From Roseateles_B sp041912595 (GTDB lineage: Bacteria; Pseudomonadota; Gammaproteobacteria; Burkholderiales; Burkholderiaceae_C): a stretch of DNA of 64,000 nucleotides. Made by a program: the position numbers and the translations under genes. The DNA lies in assembly GCA_041912595.1 (NCBI GenBank), contig JAYRMR010000009.1, forward strand, positions 1-64,000. Reading direction: 5' to 3'. Under the pieces are notes generated by a model, which had not been told where the DNA came from, made no database searches, and saw only the letters and a program-made list of their open reading frames with translations. Below, piece after piece: positions 1 through 12,076 of this stretch; positions within the stretch are counted from its first letter, which is position 1; each line of letters opens with the position of its first letter.

Positions 1-723
1 GGCATCAACTCGCAGATCTACAGCCAGAGCGGCGGCTACCAGGGCCTGTCCTTCGCGATTCCCGTCGAGGTGGCTCAGCGCGTGCGCCAGCAGATCGAGA
101 AGGGCGGCAAGGTGCAACACGCCCGCCTGGGCATCACCGTGCAGGACGTGAACCAGGGCTTCGCGGACTCCTTCAAGCTGGCGCGGCCGGAAGGCGCGCT
201 GGTGGCCAGCATCGAGGACGGCAGCGCCGGCGCCAAGGCGGGCCTGAAGTCGGGCGACGTGATCCTGAAGTTCAACGGCCAGCCCATCGTGGCCAGCGGG
301 GACCTGCCGGCTCTGGTCGGCCAGGCCATGCCCGGCGAGACCGCCACGCTGGAGGTCTGGCGCCACGGCAAGCTCGAGACGCTCAAGGCGAAGCTCGGGG
401 ATGACGGCGAGCGCAAGGGTCGCTTGGCCAAGACTGACGACGAGGCGGGCCCGCAGCAGGGCAAGCTGGGTCTCGCCCTGCGCCCGCTGGAGCCCCAGGA
501 GCGCCGGGACAGCGGCGTGAAGGAGGGCCTGGTGATCGACGACGTCAGCGGCCCCTCCGCCATGGCCGGCGTGCGGCCCGGCGATGTGCTGCTGGCGGTG
601 AACGGCACGCCGGTGAGCTCGGTCGAGCAGGTCCGCAGCGTGGTCGCCGGGGCCGAGAAGTCCGTGGCCCTGCTGGTGCAGCGCGGGCGGGACCGCATCT
701 TCGTGCCGGTGAAGCTGGGCTGA
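1..723 (+). CDS. DegP/DegQ (HtrA) family periplasmic serine protease, 3' part
   Basis: Only the last 240 residues are inside the window; the gene begins upstream and the protease domain with its Ser-His-Asp triad is not visible. The first visible residues (GLSFAIPVEVAQRV) are the end of the trypsin-like fold and its linker. Two PDZ domains follow, at about visible residues 40-130 (RLGITVQDV, then a GAKAGLKSGDVIL loop) and 150-238 (KLGLALRPL, then SAMAGVRPGDVLLAVNG). Two PDZ domains are the hallmark of DegP/DegQ/MucD-type quality-control proteases, which degrade or refold damaged envelope proteins. The frame is open from base 1. The gene converges on the next one across a shared terminator. 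Choosing between DegP, DegQ and MucD needs the missing N-terminus. Confidence 0.9.
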   Translation, partial: GINSQIYSQSGGYQGLSFAIPVEVAQRVRQQIEKGGKVQHARLGITVQDVNQGFADSFKLARPEGALVASIEDGSAGAKAGLKSGDVILKFNGQPIVASGDLPALVGQAMPGETATLEVWRHGKLETLKAKLGDDGERKGRLAKTDDEAGPQQGKLGLALRPLEPQERRDSGVKEGLVIDDVSGPSAMAGVRPGDVLLAVNGTPVSSVEQVRSVVAGAEKSVALLVQRGRDRIFVPVKLG

Positions 724-751
724 TCGCCACACGGTTCTCACAATGAAGAAA

Positions 752-771
752 GGGCGCCCCGCGGGGCGCCC
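752..771. terminator. bidirectional intrinsic terminator
   Basis: A 9-bp perfect GC stem (gggcgcccc / ggggcgccc, 2-base loop) has A-rich sequence on its left (AAGAAA) and CTTGT on its right. It lies between the convergent HtrA and amidohydrolase genes, so it probably ends both. Confidence 0.7.
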
Positions 772-796
772 TTGTCGTTCATGGGAGCAAGGGGGC

Positions 797-4129
<3,333 letters not shown>

Positions 4130-4159
4130 GGCGCGCGAGCATAGCTCGCGCCCGGAGGG

Positions 4160-4187
4160 CCGCCATCAGGGGCTCCCTGAACGGCGG
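4160..4187. terminator. stem-loop between the ABC operon and the amidohydrolase gene
   Basis: The stem pairs CCGCC-a-TCAGGG with CCCTGA-ac-GGCGG around a 3-base loop, with TTTT on the plus-strand side. It lies just downstream of the minus-strand ABC transporter genes and probably ends that operon, although no U-tract follows in that direction. A second perfect stem (GCGCGAGC-ATA-GCTCGCGC) lies beside it at 4133-4151. Confidence 0.4.
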
Positions 4188-4238
4188 TTTTCAAGGCGCG
4201 AACGGCGGACGCCGCGCGCGCAGGCGGGCTTGCCCGAG

Positions 4239-5585
4239 TCAGACGGGCTCGTCCTGCGCCTCGGTCTCGCCGGTCGGCAGGCGCAGCAGCCGCGTGTGGA
4301 AGTCGTACTCGAAGACCTCGCCATGCCGCGCCCAGGAGATGGCCGTGTTGAGCACCGCCTCCGCCTCGACCGGGCCCAGCTGCTCGCTGAGCAGGCGCAG
4401 GAAGGGGCGGTCGGGCAGCTGCCCGCCGTCGTCCTGCTCCAGACTGTGGCGGATGTGGGCGATCAGCGGCACGCGGTCCAGCACCTGCTGGCCGAAGAGC
4501 TCCTGGCGCAGCGCATGTCCGCCGTCGACATAGCGCTGGCCGAGGGCGCTCAGCTGCAGGTCGCCGCTTTCCAGGTGCGCCAGCCCGAGCTGCGCCAGGG
4601 CATGGGCGACGGGCAGCATCTGGGCATCGGTCAGCTCGGAGGCCTCGGCCAGCTGCGGGAGGTCCGCGCGGCCGGTGAAGGGCGGGGCGGCCAGCAGCTC
4701 CAGCAGGCCGTCCATGCGCGCGACATCCGCCTCGGGCAGCCGTTCGGTGACGGACGCCGGCCGGGCCGCCTCCTCGCTGGCCATGCCTGCGGCCTCGCTG
4801 CCGGCCCGGACCGGGCGGCCCGCGCCGGCGGTCATCAGCGCGTAGACCTCGTCGATGAGGGCCCGCACCTCGGCGCTGTCCGGGTTGCGGGGCCGTGGCA
4901 GCTGGATGGCGAGCTGGCAGCGGATGCGGCCCGGATCGCTCGCGAACACGAGGATGCGGTCCGCCATCAGCACGGCCTCCTCGATGTTGTGCGAGACCAC
5001 CAGCATGGCCTTCGTGGGCATGGTCCCGCCCTGCCACAGCTCGAGGATGTCCTCGCGCAGGCGCTCGCCCGTGAGCACGTCGAGCGCCGAGAAGGCCTCG
5101 TCCATCAGCAGGACCTCGGGTTCCGTGACCAGCGCCCGCGCGATGCCCACGCGCTGGCGCATGCCGCCCGAGAGCTCGCGCGGCAGCGCGCCCTCGTAGC
5201 CCGAGAGGCCGATCAGCTCGATGGCGGCCTCGGCCCGCGCCTCGCGATCGGCCTTGCCCATGCCGCGCGCCTCGAGGCCCAGCTCGACGTTCTGCTGCAC
5301 CGTCAGCCAGGGGAAGAGCGCGAAGGACTGGAAGACCATGCTGATGGCCCGCGCGGGGCCGTGCAGCGGCTGGCCGCGGTACTGCACCTGGCCACGGTCG
5401 GCCGCGACGAGCCCGGCCATGATGCGCAGCAGCGTGCTCTTGCCCGAGCCGGACTGCCCGAGCAGGGCGACGATCTCGCCCTCGCGCAAGCTGAAGTCGA
5501 CGCCGTCCAGCACGGGGCGCACGTGGCCGTCGGCCGAGCGGAAGGTCTTGCCGACGCCTTGGAGTTCGAGGATGGCCTGTGCCAT
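4239..5585 (-). CDS. ABC transporter ATP-binding protein with C-terminal AAA-associated domain (NitT/TauT type)
   Basis: The 448-residue ATPase has Walker A GQSGSGKST near residue 44, a Q-loop (MVFQSFALFPWL), signature LSGGMRQR, Walker B VLLMDEAFSALD and an H-loop SHN. This is the nitrate/sulfonate/taurine/bicarbonate importer subfamily. From about residue 300 a second, winged-helix-like region follows; it matches the AAA-associated C-terminal domain seen when such an ATPase is paired with a double-length permease. The start at 5585 puts MAQAILELQGV at the expected N-terminus. The gene lies 48 bp after the permease gene and surely shares its mRNA. No substrate-binding protein is adjacent, so the ligand is unknown. 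Confidence 0.9.
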   Translation of the reverse strand: MAQAILELQGVGKTFRSADGHVRPVLDGVDFSLREGEIVALLGQSGSGKSTLLRIMAGLVAADRGQVQYRGQPLHGPARAISMVFQSFALFPWLTVQQNVELGLEARGMGKADREARAEAAIELIGLSGYEGALPRELSGGMRQRVGIARALVTEPEVLLMDEAFSALDVLTGERLREDILELWQGGTMPTKAMLVVSHNIEEAVLMADRILVFASDPGRIRCQLAIQLPRPRNPDSAEVRALIDEVYALMTAGAGRPVRAGSEAAGMASEEAARPASVTERLPEADVARMDGLLELLAAPPFTGRADLPQLAEASELTDAQMLPVAHALAQLGLAHLESGDLQLSALGQRYVDGGHALRQELFGQQVLDRVPLIAHIRHSLEQDDGGQLPDRPFLRLLSEQLGPVEAEAVLNTAISWARHGEVFEYDFHTRLLRLPTGETEAQDEPV

Positions 5586-5633
5586 GGGATACCTCCGGAT
5601 CTGTGAATGCGGGTGGGGTGACGGACGGTGGGC

Positions 5634-7367
5634 TCAGGCGTGCAGACGCTCGCCGGCCAGGCGGTAGAGCCGCCGCCACACGAAATGGTTGAGGCCCATC
5701 ACGAAGACGCACATGGCGCCGATGCCCAGGGCGATGCGGGGGAAGTCGCCGCGGGCGGTCATCTCGGCGATGTAGCTGCCCAGGCCCTGAGCCCGCAGCG
5801 TGGTGTCGCCCCAGCTGACGTATTCCGCGACGATCGACGCGTTCCACGAGCCGCCGCTTGCGGTGATCGCCCCCGTGACGAAGCTGGGGAAGACGGCCGG
5901 CAGCAGGTAGCGCCGCCACTTCAGCCAGCCCCGCACGCCGAGGTTCTGTGCGGCGAAGCGCAGCTCGCTCGGGATGCTGGAGGCGCCGGCGATCACGTTG
6001 AAGAGGATGTACCACTGCGTGCCGAAGATCATCAGCGGCGACAGCCACCAGTCCGGGTCGAGGTGCCAGTGCACGATGCCCATCACCACGACGGGGAAGA
6101 GCAGGTTGGCGGGGAAGGCGGCCAGGAACTGCGCCACGGCCTGCAGGCGCCCGGCCCAGCGCGGATTCAGGCCGATCCACACGCCGATGGGCACCCACAC
6201 GAGAGCCGCCAGCGCGATCAGCACCAGCACCCGGGCCAGGGTGTAGCCACCCAGCACGAAGACGTGGCCGACCTCCGCCCAGCCCACCTCGGTGTGCACG
6301 AAGCCCACGAGACGCCAGACGGCGAACAGCACCAGCGCGGCCAGCAGGGCGTCCCAGGCCCGCCGCAGGAGCGGGGCCGGCGCGGTGGGGCGCGCCCGGA
6401 CCGAGGTGCCGTCGTAGCGACGGCGAAAGAGCAGCAGCGTGCGCTGCAGCTGCTGCCCCGACCAGCCCGCCAGGCGCTGCATGCCCTGCGTGCGCCGCAG
6501 CCAGCTCAGAAGCCAGGAGCGCGGCGCGAGGTCGGCGCCGCCTTCCTCGAAGCGGAACTTGTCCGCCCAGGCCACCAGCGGGCGGAACAGCAGCTGGTCA
6601 TATAGCAGGATGCCGATCAGCATCGCCCCGATCGCCCAGCCGATGGCGGCGAGGTCGCGCGCCTCGATCGCCAGAGCGATGTAGGAGCCGACGCCGGGGA
6701 GCTTGATGCTCTGGTTCGACACGGTGATGGCCTCCGAGGCCACGACGAAGAACCAGCCACCGGACATGGACATCATCATGTTCCACAGCAGCCCGGGCAT
6801 GGCATAGGGCAGCTCCAGGCGCCAGAAGCGCTGCCAGCCCGAGAGCTGGAACACCTGCGCCGCCTCCTGCAACTCCGAAGGTACGGTGCGCAGGGACTGG
6901 TAGAGGCTGAAGGCCATGTTCCAGGCCTGCGAGGTGAAGATCGCGAACACGGCCGCGCACTCCACGCCCAGCAGATTGCCCGGGAAGAGGGCGATGAAGC
7001 CCGTCACCGTGATCGACAGGAAGCCGAGGATGGGGATGGACTGCAGGATGTCCAGCAGCGGCACCAGCACCTGCTCGGCCGCCCGGTACTTGGCGGCCAG
7101 CACGGCGAACACCGCGCTGAAGACCAGGGCGGCGGCCAGCGCCATGAACATGCGCAGCGTGGTGCGCAGCAGGTAGTAGGGCAGCTGCCAGGGGTCGAGG
7201 GACAGCGGCAGCACGTCCCCCAGCTCGAAGGGGCGGGCCATCTGCGCCGCGCCATAGCCCAGCAGGACGAGGGTGGCCAGGACCAGGGGCAGCAACGCCC
7301 AGTCCCAGCGGTTGATGCCGGCCTCGACGACGGGCCGGGCGAAGAATTCGCGCGTGTTCTTGCTCAT
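5634..7367 (-). CDS. ABC transporter permease with two fused permease domains
   Basis: The 577-residue membrane protein contains two BPD_transp_1 permease domains in tandem. Each has an EAA-loop signature: EAAQVFQLSGWQRFWRLELP near residue 180, and a second copy with FAAQNLGVRGWLKWRRYLLP near residue 480. The halves are joined by a cytoplasmic linker and a second set of membrane helices. One polypeptide therefore supplies both halves of the membrane pore and works with the ATPase encoded next to it. I chose the ATG at 7367; an in-frame TTG nine bases upstream (7376) is possible but offers no better ribosome site. The long structured leader upstream (7368-7535) suggests post-transcriptional control. 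The substrate is unknown. Confidence 0.88.
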   Translation of the reverse strand: MSKNTREFFARPVVEAGINRWDWALLPLVLATLVLLGYGAAQMARPFELGDVLPLSLDPWQLPYYLLRTTLRMFMALAAALVFSAVFAVLAAKYRAAEQVLVPLLDILQSIPILGFLSITVTGFIALFPGNLLGVECAAVFAIFTSQAWNMAFSLYQSLRTVPSELQEAAQVFQLSGWQRFWRLELPYAMPGLLWNMMMSMSGGWFFVVASEAITVSNQSIKLPGVGSYIALAIEARDLAAIGWAIGAMLIGILLYDQLLFRPLVAWADKFRFEEGGADLAPRSWLLSWLRRTQGMQRLAGWSGQQLQRTLLLFRRRYDGTSVRARPTAPAPLLRRAWDALLAALVLFAVWRLVGFVHTEVGWAEVGHVFVLGGYTLARVLVLIALAALVWVPIGVWIGLNPRWAGRLQAVAQFLAAFPANLLFPVVVMGIVHWHLDPDWWLSPLMIFGTQWYILFNVIAGASSIPSELRFAAQNLGVRGWLKWRRYLLPAVFPSFVTGAITASGGSWNASIVAEYVSWGDTTLRAQGLGSYIAEMTARGDFPRIALGIGAMCVFVMGLNHFVWRRLYRLAGERLHA

Positions 7368-7414
7368 GGGCGACAACGCTCAGGCAATGCGCCGCGGCGG
7401 GGACGTCCGCCGAG

Positions 7415-7449
7415 GGTGTCACGCGCGCCGAGGCGAGGCGCGTGACACC
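7415..7449 (-). promoter_or_regulatory. 12-bp perfect inverted repeat in the ABC permease leader
   Basis: The arms ggtgtcacgcgc and gcgcgtgacacc are perfectly complementary around an 11-base loop. The element ends 47 bases before the permease start on the minus strand. A second short hairpin (cggcgg-ggacgt-ccgccg, 7395-7412) lies closer to the gene. It could be an RNA control element or a repressor operator; the sequence alone does not decide. Confidence 0.55.
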
Positions 7450-7535
7450 GAAGGACGGCCGGGGATCCGGCACGCGGGCGGGTGGGACGGGGCGCGAGGC
7501 GAGCCGCAGGACACCGGCCAGGGCCGGCGATCCGG
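7427..7535. repeat. imperfect tandem duplication in the ABC leader
   Basis: Two units of about 45 bp, about 65 bp apart, share the order GAGGCGAG...GACACC...GGCCGG.GATCCGG. The unit nearer the permease gene includes the right arm of the perfect inverted repeat; the distal copy has lost that pairing. Confidence 0.45.
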
Positions 7536-7961
7536 TCGATTCTGGCGGCTCCATCGGCGCTGGCAAGACCGGCGGGACCGGCCCCAGGCAGCGACGAGGC
7601 TTGGCGGAGATTCGCCAGGGGCGGCAGCGGCAGGATGCGCAGCCACCCGGTCAACGGGTGTCAGTGCATCAGCGCTGCGGCGGCCCGGGCGGCGCGCATC
7701 GCAGGGAAGCAAGGAGGACTGACACTGTCCACGAGGGGACTCCGTTGTTGAGACGGGCGCGATTGTTGCATTGCACAAATGGCGACGTCAATCGCGGCGG
7801 GCCTTCCGGGAGCCCCGTGCCGTCGACTTTGCATTCCTTGACGAAGCCGACACGCGGCAAGCGGCCTGCCCGGGATGCAATGCGCTCGCAGCAGGGCGGC
7901 GGGCGATCACGGACAATGCCGCGATCGCGCCTCGCGGAGGCGCTCCCTGCAGAGATTCACC

Positions 7962-8462
7962 ATGACCACCGTCTCCAAGTTCCTGCCCCAGGGCCAAGGC
8001 CTGGCCGCCGTGCTGCTCAAGCGCGCGTCCGCCGTCACGCTGGACGCCGGCCAGACCGCCGCCGCTCAGTTCCAGGCCACCGACAGCCTCGGGCGTCCGC
8101 TGAGCGTGGCGCTGCCCGCCGGCACCGCGCTGCACGATGGCGATGTGCTGGTGGGCGAGGACGGCTCGCTCATCCGCGTGGTGGCCCCGCATGCCCCGGC
8201 CCCCCATGTGCACGGGCCCGGCTGCGGGCATGAGCACCACGAGCACGCACATGCGCACGCGCCGGCCCACGTCCACGGCCCGGGCTGCGGTCACGACCAT
8301 GGGCATGCCCACGAACCTGCGACCCGCGGCAAGCCGCTGGGCATCGCGGTGACGGCCGCGCCGCACGTGCATGGCCCGGGCTGCGGGCATGACCATGGCC
8401 ACGATCACGCGCACGATCACGGCCATCAGGCCCACGATCACAAACACGACCACAAGCACTGA
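7962..8462 (+). CDS. UreE N-domain-like protein with His-rich metal-binding tail
   Basis: This 166-residue protein has an N-terminal part (about 20-75) resembling the UreE N-terminal domain: VTLDAGQT..., LPAGTALHDGDVLVGEDGSLIRVVA. The UreE C-terminal domain, which dimerises and carries the conserved metal-site His, is absent. Instead there is a His-rich tail with three copies of HVHGPGCGH (residues 82-90, 103-111, 135-143) linked by HDHGHAH-type stretches. UreE proteins carry Ni to urease, but no urease gene is in the window. A cytosolic Ni, Zn or Cu buffer or chaperone is a safer reading. No signal peptide is visible. The ATG at 7962 starts the homologous part; upstream in-frame codons give unrelated sequence. 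It ends 39 bp before the esterase gene. Confidence 0.65.
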   Translation: MTTVSKFLPQGQGLAAVLLKRASAVTLDAGQTAAAQFQATDSLGRPLSVALPAGTALHDGDVLVGEDGSLIRVVAPHAPAPHVHGPGCGHEHHEHAHAHAPAHVHGPGCGHDHGHAHEPATRGKPLGIAVTAAPHVHGPGCGHDHGHDHAHDHGHQAHDHKHDHKH

Positions 8463-8501
8463 GCCCGGCGGCGGTCCGGGCCTCTTCATGGAGTCTTTCG
8501 C

Positions 8502-9575
8502 ATGAGTTGTCGAGTCCCGCGCCGCACGACGGTCCTCCTGGCCACCCTGCTGCTGCCGCTGCTGGCGGCCGTCACGCTCACCGGCCTGCCCCCGCCCGCC
8601 GAGGCCCAGCAGGGCACGCTGCGCGAACGCATCCGCGAACGCATGGCCGAACGGCGCGAGGGCCGCAAGACCGATGCGCCCGCGCCGGACGCCAGCGACG
8701 CCGAGCTGGCGCGCCCGGGCACGCACACCGGGCGCCTCGAGGTCATGGGGCAGGCGCGGCTGTTCATGGTGCACGTGCCGGCCGGCTACCGCCCGGGCCA
8801 GCCGATGCCCGTGGTGCTGGCCTTCCACGGCGGCGGCGGGAGCATGGAGCTCCAGGCGGATGACAGCCGCTACGGCCTCATCAGCAAGTCCGACAGCGCC
8901 GGCTTCATCGCCGTCTTCCCCAACGGGCACAGCGGCCTGCCCGGCCATCACCTCGCCACCTGGAATGCCGGCGGCTGCTGCGGCTCCGCCCGGGACAGCG
9001 GCAGCGAGGACGTCGCCTTCGTGCGCGCCCTCATCGGCCATCTGAAGCAGCGGCTGAGCGTCGACGCCGGCCGCGTGTACGCCATCGGCATGTCCAACGG
9101 CGGGATGATGAGCCACCGCCTGGCCTGCGAGCTGTCCGATCAGCTGGCCGGCATCGCCGCCGTCGCCGGGACGGACGCCACCAGCAGCTGCCAGCCACGC
9201 CGGCCGATCTCCGTGCTGATGATCCATGCGCTCGACGACGACCACGTCCTCTACCAGGGCGGCGCCGGCCCCAAGGCCTTCCGGGACACGAGCAAGGTGA
9301 TGGACTTCGTGTCCGTCCCCGAGACCGAGCGCCGCTGGGTGCAGCGCAACCAGTGCAGTGCGACCGCGCAGCCGGTGCTCGAGCGACCCGGTGCCAGCTG
9401 CGTGCGGCACAGCGGCTGCGCGGACGGCGTGCAGGTCCAGCGCTGCACCACCGAGACCGGCGGCCACAGCTGGCCGGGCTCGGACCGCAGCCGCCCGGGC
9501 AAGGAGAAGCCCTCGCAGGCCCTCGACGCCAACGACACGATCTGGGCCTTCTTCCAGTCGCTGCCGCGCCGCTGA
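8502..9575 (+). CDS. secreted PHB-depolymerase-like (LpqC/CE1) esterase
   Basis: The 357-residue protein has a signal peptide (1 to about 35, ending near AEAQQ), then an Arg/Glu-rich linker. The alpha/beta-hydrolase core begins near residue 75. Visible elements are the oxyanion strand VVLAFHGGGG, the nucleophile elbow GMSNGGMMS, a probable catalytic Asp in HALDDDHVLY and the catalytic His in GGHSWPG. This pattern is that of the poly(3-hydroxybutyrate) depolymerase/feruloyl esterase family. Short-chain polyester or aryl-ester hydrolysis outside the cytoplasm is likely, but the substrate is not determined. Several Cys residues, including a CC pair after WNAGG, suggest disulfides. It may share an mRNA with the upstream UreE-like gene. 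A strong terminator follows. Confidence 0.85.
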   Translation: MSCRVPRRTTVLLATLLLPLLAAVTLTGLPPPAEAQQGTLRERIRERMAERREGRKTDAPAPDASDAELARPGTHTGRLEVMGQARLFMVHVPAGYRPGQPMPVVLAFHGGGGSMELQADDSRYGLISKSDSAGFIAVFPNGHSGLPGHHLATWNAGGCCGSARDSGSEDVAFVRALIGHLKQRLSVDAGRVYAIGMSNGGMMSHRLACELSDQLAGIAAVAGTDATSSCQPRRPISVLMIHALDDDHVLYQGGAGPKAFRDTSKVMDFVSVPETERRWVQRNQCSATAQPVLERPGASCVRHSGCADGVQVQRCTTETGGHSWPGSDRSRPGKEKPSQALDANDTIWAFFQSLPRR

Positions 9576-9602
9576 CCCTCGGGACGAGCGCCTCCCGGAC
9601 AT

Positions 9603-9644
9603 GACGACGGCGCCCGGCGCTTCGCAACGCTGGGCGCCGTCGTC
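9603..9644. terminator. bidirectional stem-loop terminator
   Basis: A 13-bp perfect stem (gacgacggcgccc / gggcgccgtcgtc) lies between the convergent esterase and M4 peptidase genes. A second GC-rich dyad with a directly repeated ggcgatcgtccg follows at about 9657-9691. Confidence 0.65.
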
Positions 9645-9703
9645 TCGTCAGTGGGCGGCGATCGTCCGGCGGGCTCGCCGGCGATCGTCCGCCCGCCCGT
9701 CGC

Positions 9704-12076
9704 TTATCGCGGCAGGGTGTAGTTCAGCGTGAACGTGCCGCTGCCCGAGTACGAATAGACCTCGATGTAGTAGTAGCCCGCCGTGCCGTTGTAGGAGATG
9801 GCCTCGGTGGAGGTCGAGCCCTCGGAGCGCGCGACGATGGACCAGCTGCTGCCGTTCCACTTGTACAGGTAGAGGTCGAAGTCCGCGCTGGACGGGCCGC
9901 TGAGGTTCATCTTGAACGCGCCGCCGCCACTGCTGTAGTGGTAGCCCGGGCTGCCGCTCGGGTAGGTGGCCGAGTCGCCGTAGCCCAGCGTGCCCGTCAC
10001 CGTGGTGCCGCCCGTGCCGCCACCGTTGACCGTCAGCGTGGCGTTGCCGCTCGTGGTGCTGCCGTTGGCGTTGGTCACCACGACGCTGAAGTTCGCGCCG
10101 TTGTCCGCCGTGGTCGTGGCGGGCGTGGTGTAGCTGGCCGAGGTCGCGCCGCTGATGCTGCTGCCGTTCTTGCGCCACTGGTAGCTCATGGCCGAGCTGC
10201 TGGTAGCCGTCACCGAGAAGGTCGCCGGGCTGCCCGCGTTGACCGTCACGCTGGCCGGCTGGCTGGTGATGACGGGCAGGGTGGTGTCGCTGCTCTTGAC
10301 GGTCAGCGTCGCATTGGCGCTGGTCACGCTGCCCTTGGCGTTGGTGATGACGACGCTGAAGAGCGCGCCGTTGTCCGCCGTGGTGGTCGCGGGCGTCGTG
10401 TAGCTGGCACCGGTGGCGCCGCTGATGGCGCTGCCGTTCTTGCGCCACTGGTAGCTCAGCGTGGTGTCGCTCGTGGCGGAGACGCTGAAGGTCGCGGTAT
10501 TGCCCACCGTGACGGTGGCGCTGGCCGGCTGGCTGGTGATCGCCGGCAGGCCGTCGGACGGCGGATTCGGGCAGGTGACGCCCACGGCGTTGAACGCGCT
10601 GATCACGTCGGCCACGCTGTAGCCGCGGCTCTGCGCCGCCTTCATCACGCCGCAGGAGCCGTTGCTGAAGGTCTCGTTCTGGCCCCAGTACAGGCGGTTG
10701 GCGTCGGCGAAGACCTCGAAGGCCTTGCGCGTGTTCCAGGACGACTTGTTGGCCAGCGTGTAGAAGGCCTTGTTGTAGACGCCCGAGGTCAGGTGCACGT
10801 CCAGCGAGTCGTTGTAGTTGGCGGCGTTGCTGATGGAGCGGCCGTCCTTGGTCGGCTCGTCCATGTAGCGCAGGGCGCCGGAGCCCTTGAAGATCTCGTA
10901 GCCCACCAGCCAGTCGTTCGAGCCGCGGGCGTAGTATTCCGCGGCCTCGCCGGCCATGTCGGAGAAGGCCTCGTTCATGCCGCCCGACTGGCGCGAGTAC
11001 ACGAGGCCCGAGTTCTGCTCCGTGAAGCCGTGGCTGATCTCATGGGACGCCACGTCGAGCGACACCAGCGGGTAGAACGTGGACGCGCCGTCCCCGAAGT
11101 GCATCGCCGTGCCGTCCCAGAAGGCGTTCTCGTAGCTGCTGCCGTAGTGCACGCGCATCTGCAGCTTCTGGCTGATGGGGCGCACATTCAGCCAGTCCTG
11201 GTACATGTTGAAGATGATGTTGCCGAAGGAGTGCGCGTCGTTCATCGGCGAGTAGGCGCCGTTGATCGTCTTCACGGTGTTGCGCGGGCAGGTGAAGCTG
11301 TGCGGCGTGGAGCCCGAGGTGCCGCCGTTGAGATTGATGGTGGCGACGTTCGTGCTGTTGAGCGAGCAGGTGGAGCCGCTCTGCGTGACGTCCAGATAGC
11401 CCTTGCCGGCGGTGGTGCCGTACTCGTACTGGCCCGTCTTCTGGTTGCCGCCAGGGCCCGTGCCGATGGCGTGGTTGAGGCCTTCCCAGCGCTCCAGCAC
11501 GGCGCCGGTGTTGGCGTCGATCAGGAAGAAGGGCCGGCTCAGCGTCTTCTCCTGGCCCGACAGCATCGAGACCTGGTAGACCAGCTGGGCCTTGTTCTGC
11601 TCATTCAGGCGCACGAAGAGCTGCGCCTGCTCGTTGCGCGTGTCCGCGGCACGGGCCAGGCCGCGGGCCTGCGCCAGCACGGCGGATTCGCTCAGGGTCG
11701 GGCGCGCGCTGGCGAGGTCCTGCTCGATCTTGTTGACGAGCACGCCGGTGAAGTGCGAGCTCTGGGCCGCGAGCCCCTTGGCGGCGGCGCGGTGTTCGAC
11801 GATGCCATGGCCCCACACCGGCACGCCCTGGAAGAGCTGCTGGTGGCGGGTCACGACCAGGCCGCTGGCGTAGGTATGGCTGCGGGTGGCGCGCAGGTCC
11901 TCGGCGCGCAGGCCCAGGGCTGCGGCGCCCTGGGCGCCGGGCACCAGCGTCTGGCCGGGCGCAGAGCCCTTGCCGGCGGACAGGTCGATGCGTTCGGCCG
12001 CGAGGGCCTGGGTGGCCGCGGCGACGGCGGCGAGGGCGAACAGCGTTCGCAGGGAGGAGGGTGTCGTCTTGCTCAT
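9704..12076 (-). CDS. secreted M4 (thermolysin-like) metallopeptidase with two Ig-like domains and a PPC domain
   Basis: The 790-residue preproprotein has a signal peptide (1-27), then an FTP/PepSY propeptide (about 40-200) that would inhibit and fold the enzyme. The M4 catalytic domain has zinc motif HEISH (345-349), the third ligand Glu369 in GGMNEAFSD, and a C-terminal helical lobe to about 510. Two near-identical Ig-like domains follow, each starting ITSQPAS and containing SYQWRKNGS, and then a PPC domain ending the protein (FDLYLYKWNGSSW). PPC tails are common on secreted Zn and Ser peptidases and are often removed after export, probably by type II secretion here. The start at 12076 has an AAGAGAG ribosome site. 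The PPC tail closely resembles that of the M64 peptidase at 40484-42154. The upstream region carries the TGCGTACAAG element. Confidence 0.95.
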   Translation of the reverse strand: MSKTTPSSLRTLFALAAVAAATQALAAERIDLSAGKGSAPGQTLVPGAQGAAALGLRAEDLRATRSHTYASGLVVTRHQQLFQGVPVWGHGIVEHRAAAKGLAAQSSHFTGVLVNKIEQDLASARPTLSESAVLAQARGLARAADTRNEQAQLFVRLNEQNKAQLVYQVSMLSGQEKTLSRPFFLIDANTGAVLERWEGLNHAIGTGPGGNQKTGQYEYGTTAGKGYLDVTQSGSTCSLNSTNVATINLNGGTSGSTPHSFTCPRNTVKTINGAYSPMNDAHSFGNIIFNMYQDWLNVRPISQKLQMRVHYGSSYENAFWDGTAMHFGDGASTFYPLVSLDVASHEISHGFTEQNSGLVYSRQSGGMNEAFSDMAGEAAEYYARGSNDWLVGYEIFKGSGALRYMDEPTKDGRSISNAANYNDSLDVHLTSGVYNKAFYTLANKSSWNTRKAFEVFADANRLYWGQNETFSNGSCGVMKAAQSRGYSVADVISAFNAVGVTCPNPPSDGLPAITSQPASATVTVGNTATFSVSATSDTTLSYQWRKNGSAISGATGASYTTPATTTADNGALFSVVITNAKGSVTSANATLTVKSSDTTLPVITSQPASVTVNAGSPATFSVTATSSSAMSYQWRKNGSSISGATSASYTTPATTTADNGANFSVVVTNANGSTTSGNATLTVNGGGTGGTTVTGTLGYGDSATYPSGSPGYHYSSGGGAFKMNLSGPSSADFDLYLYKWNGSSWSIVARSEGSTSTEAISYNGTAGYYYIEVYSYSGSGTFTLNYTLPR
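10020..10553 (-). repeat. tandem Ig-domain coding repeat inside the M4 peptidase gene
   Basis: Two consecutive segments of about 270 bp encode Ig-like domains that are nearly identical in protein (SYQWRKNGS, ISGAT, ASYTTPATTTADNGA) and very similar in DNA. This points to recent internal duplication. Confidence 0.7.

Larger units (their letters stand above)
7377..7961. other. 585-bp divergent intergenic region
   Basis: This gene-free stretch separates the minus-strand ABC operon from the plus-strand UreE-like gene. It holds the leader hairpins at 7395-7449, an imperfect tandem repeat (about 7427-7470 and 7491-7535; both copies contain gaggcgag, gacacc and gatccgg), and a small hairpin acccg-gtcaa-cgggt near 7645. 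The part at 7740-7790 is more AT-rich and may carry the promoters. No convincing coding frame was found. Confidence 0.5.

Noticed and set aside
7367..7376. TTG at 7376 as the start of the double permease
   Set aside because: The ATG three codons downstream is the simpler start and no ribosome site favours TTG.
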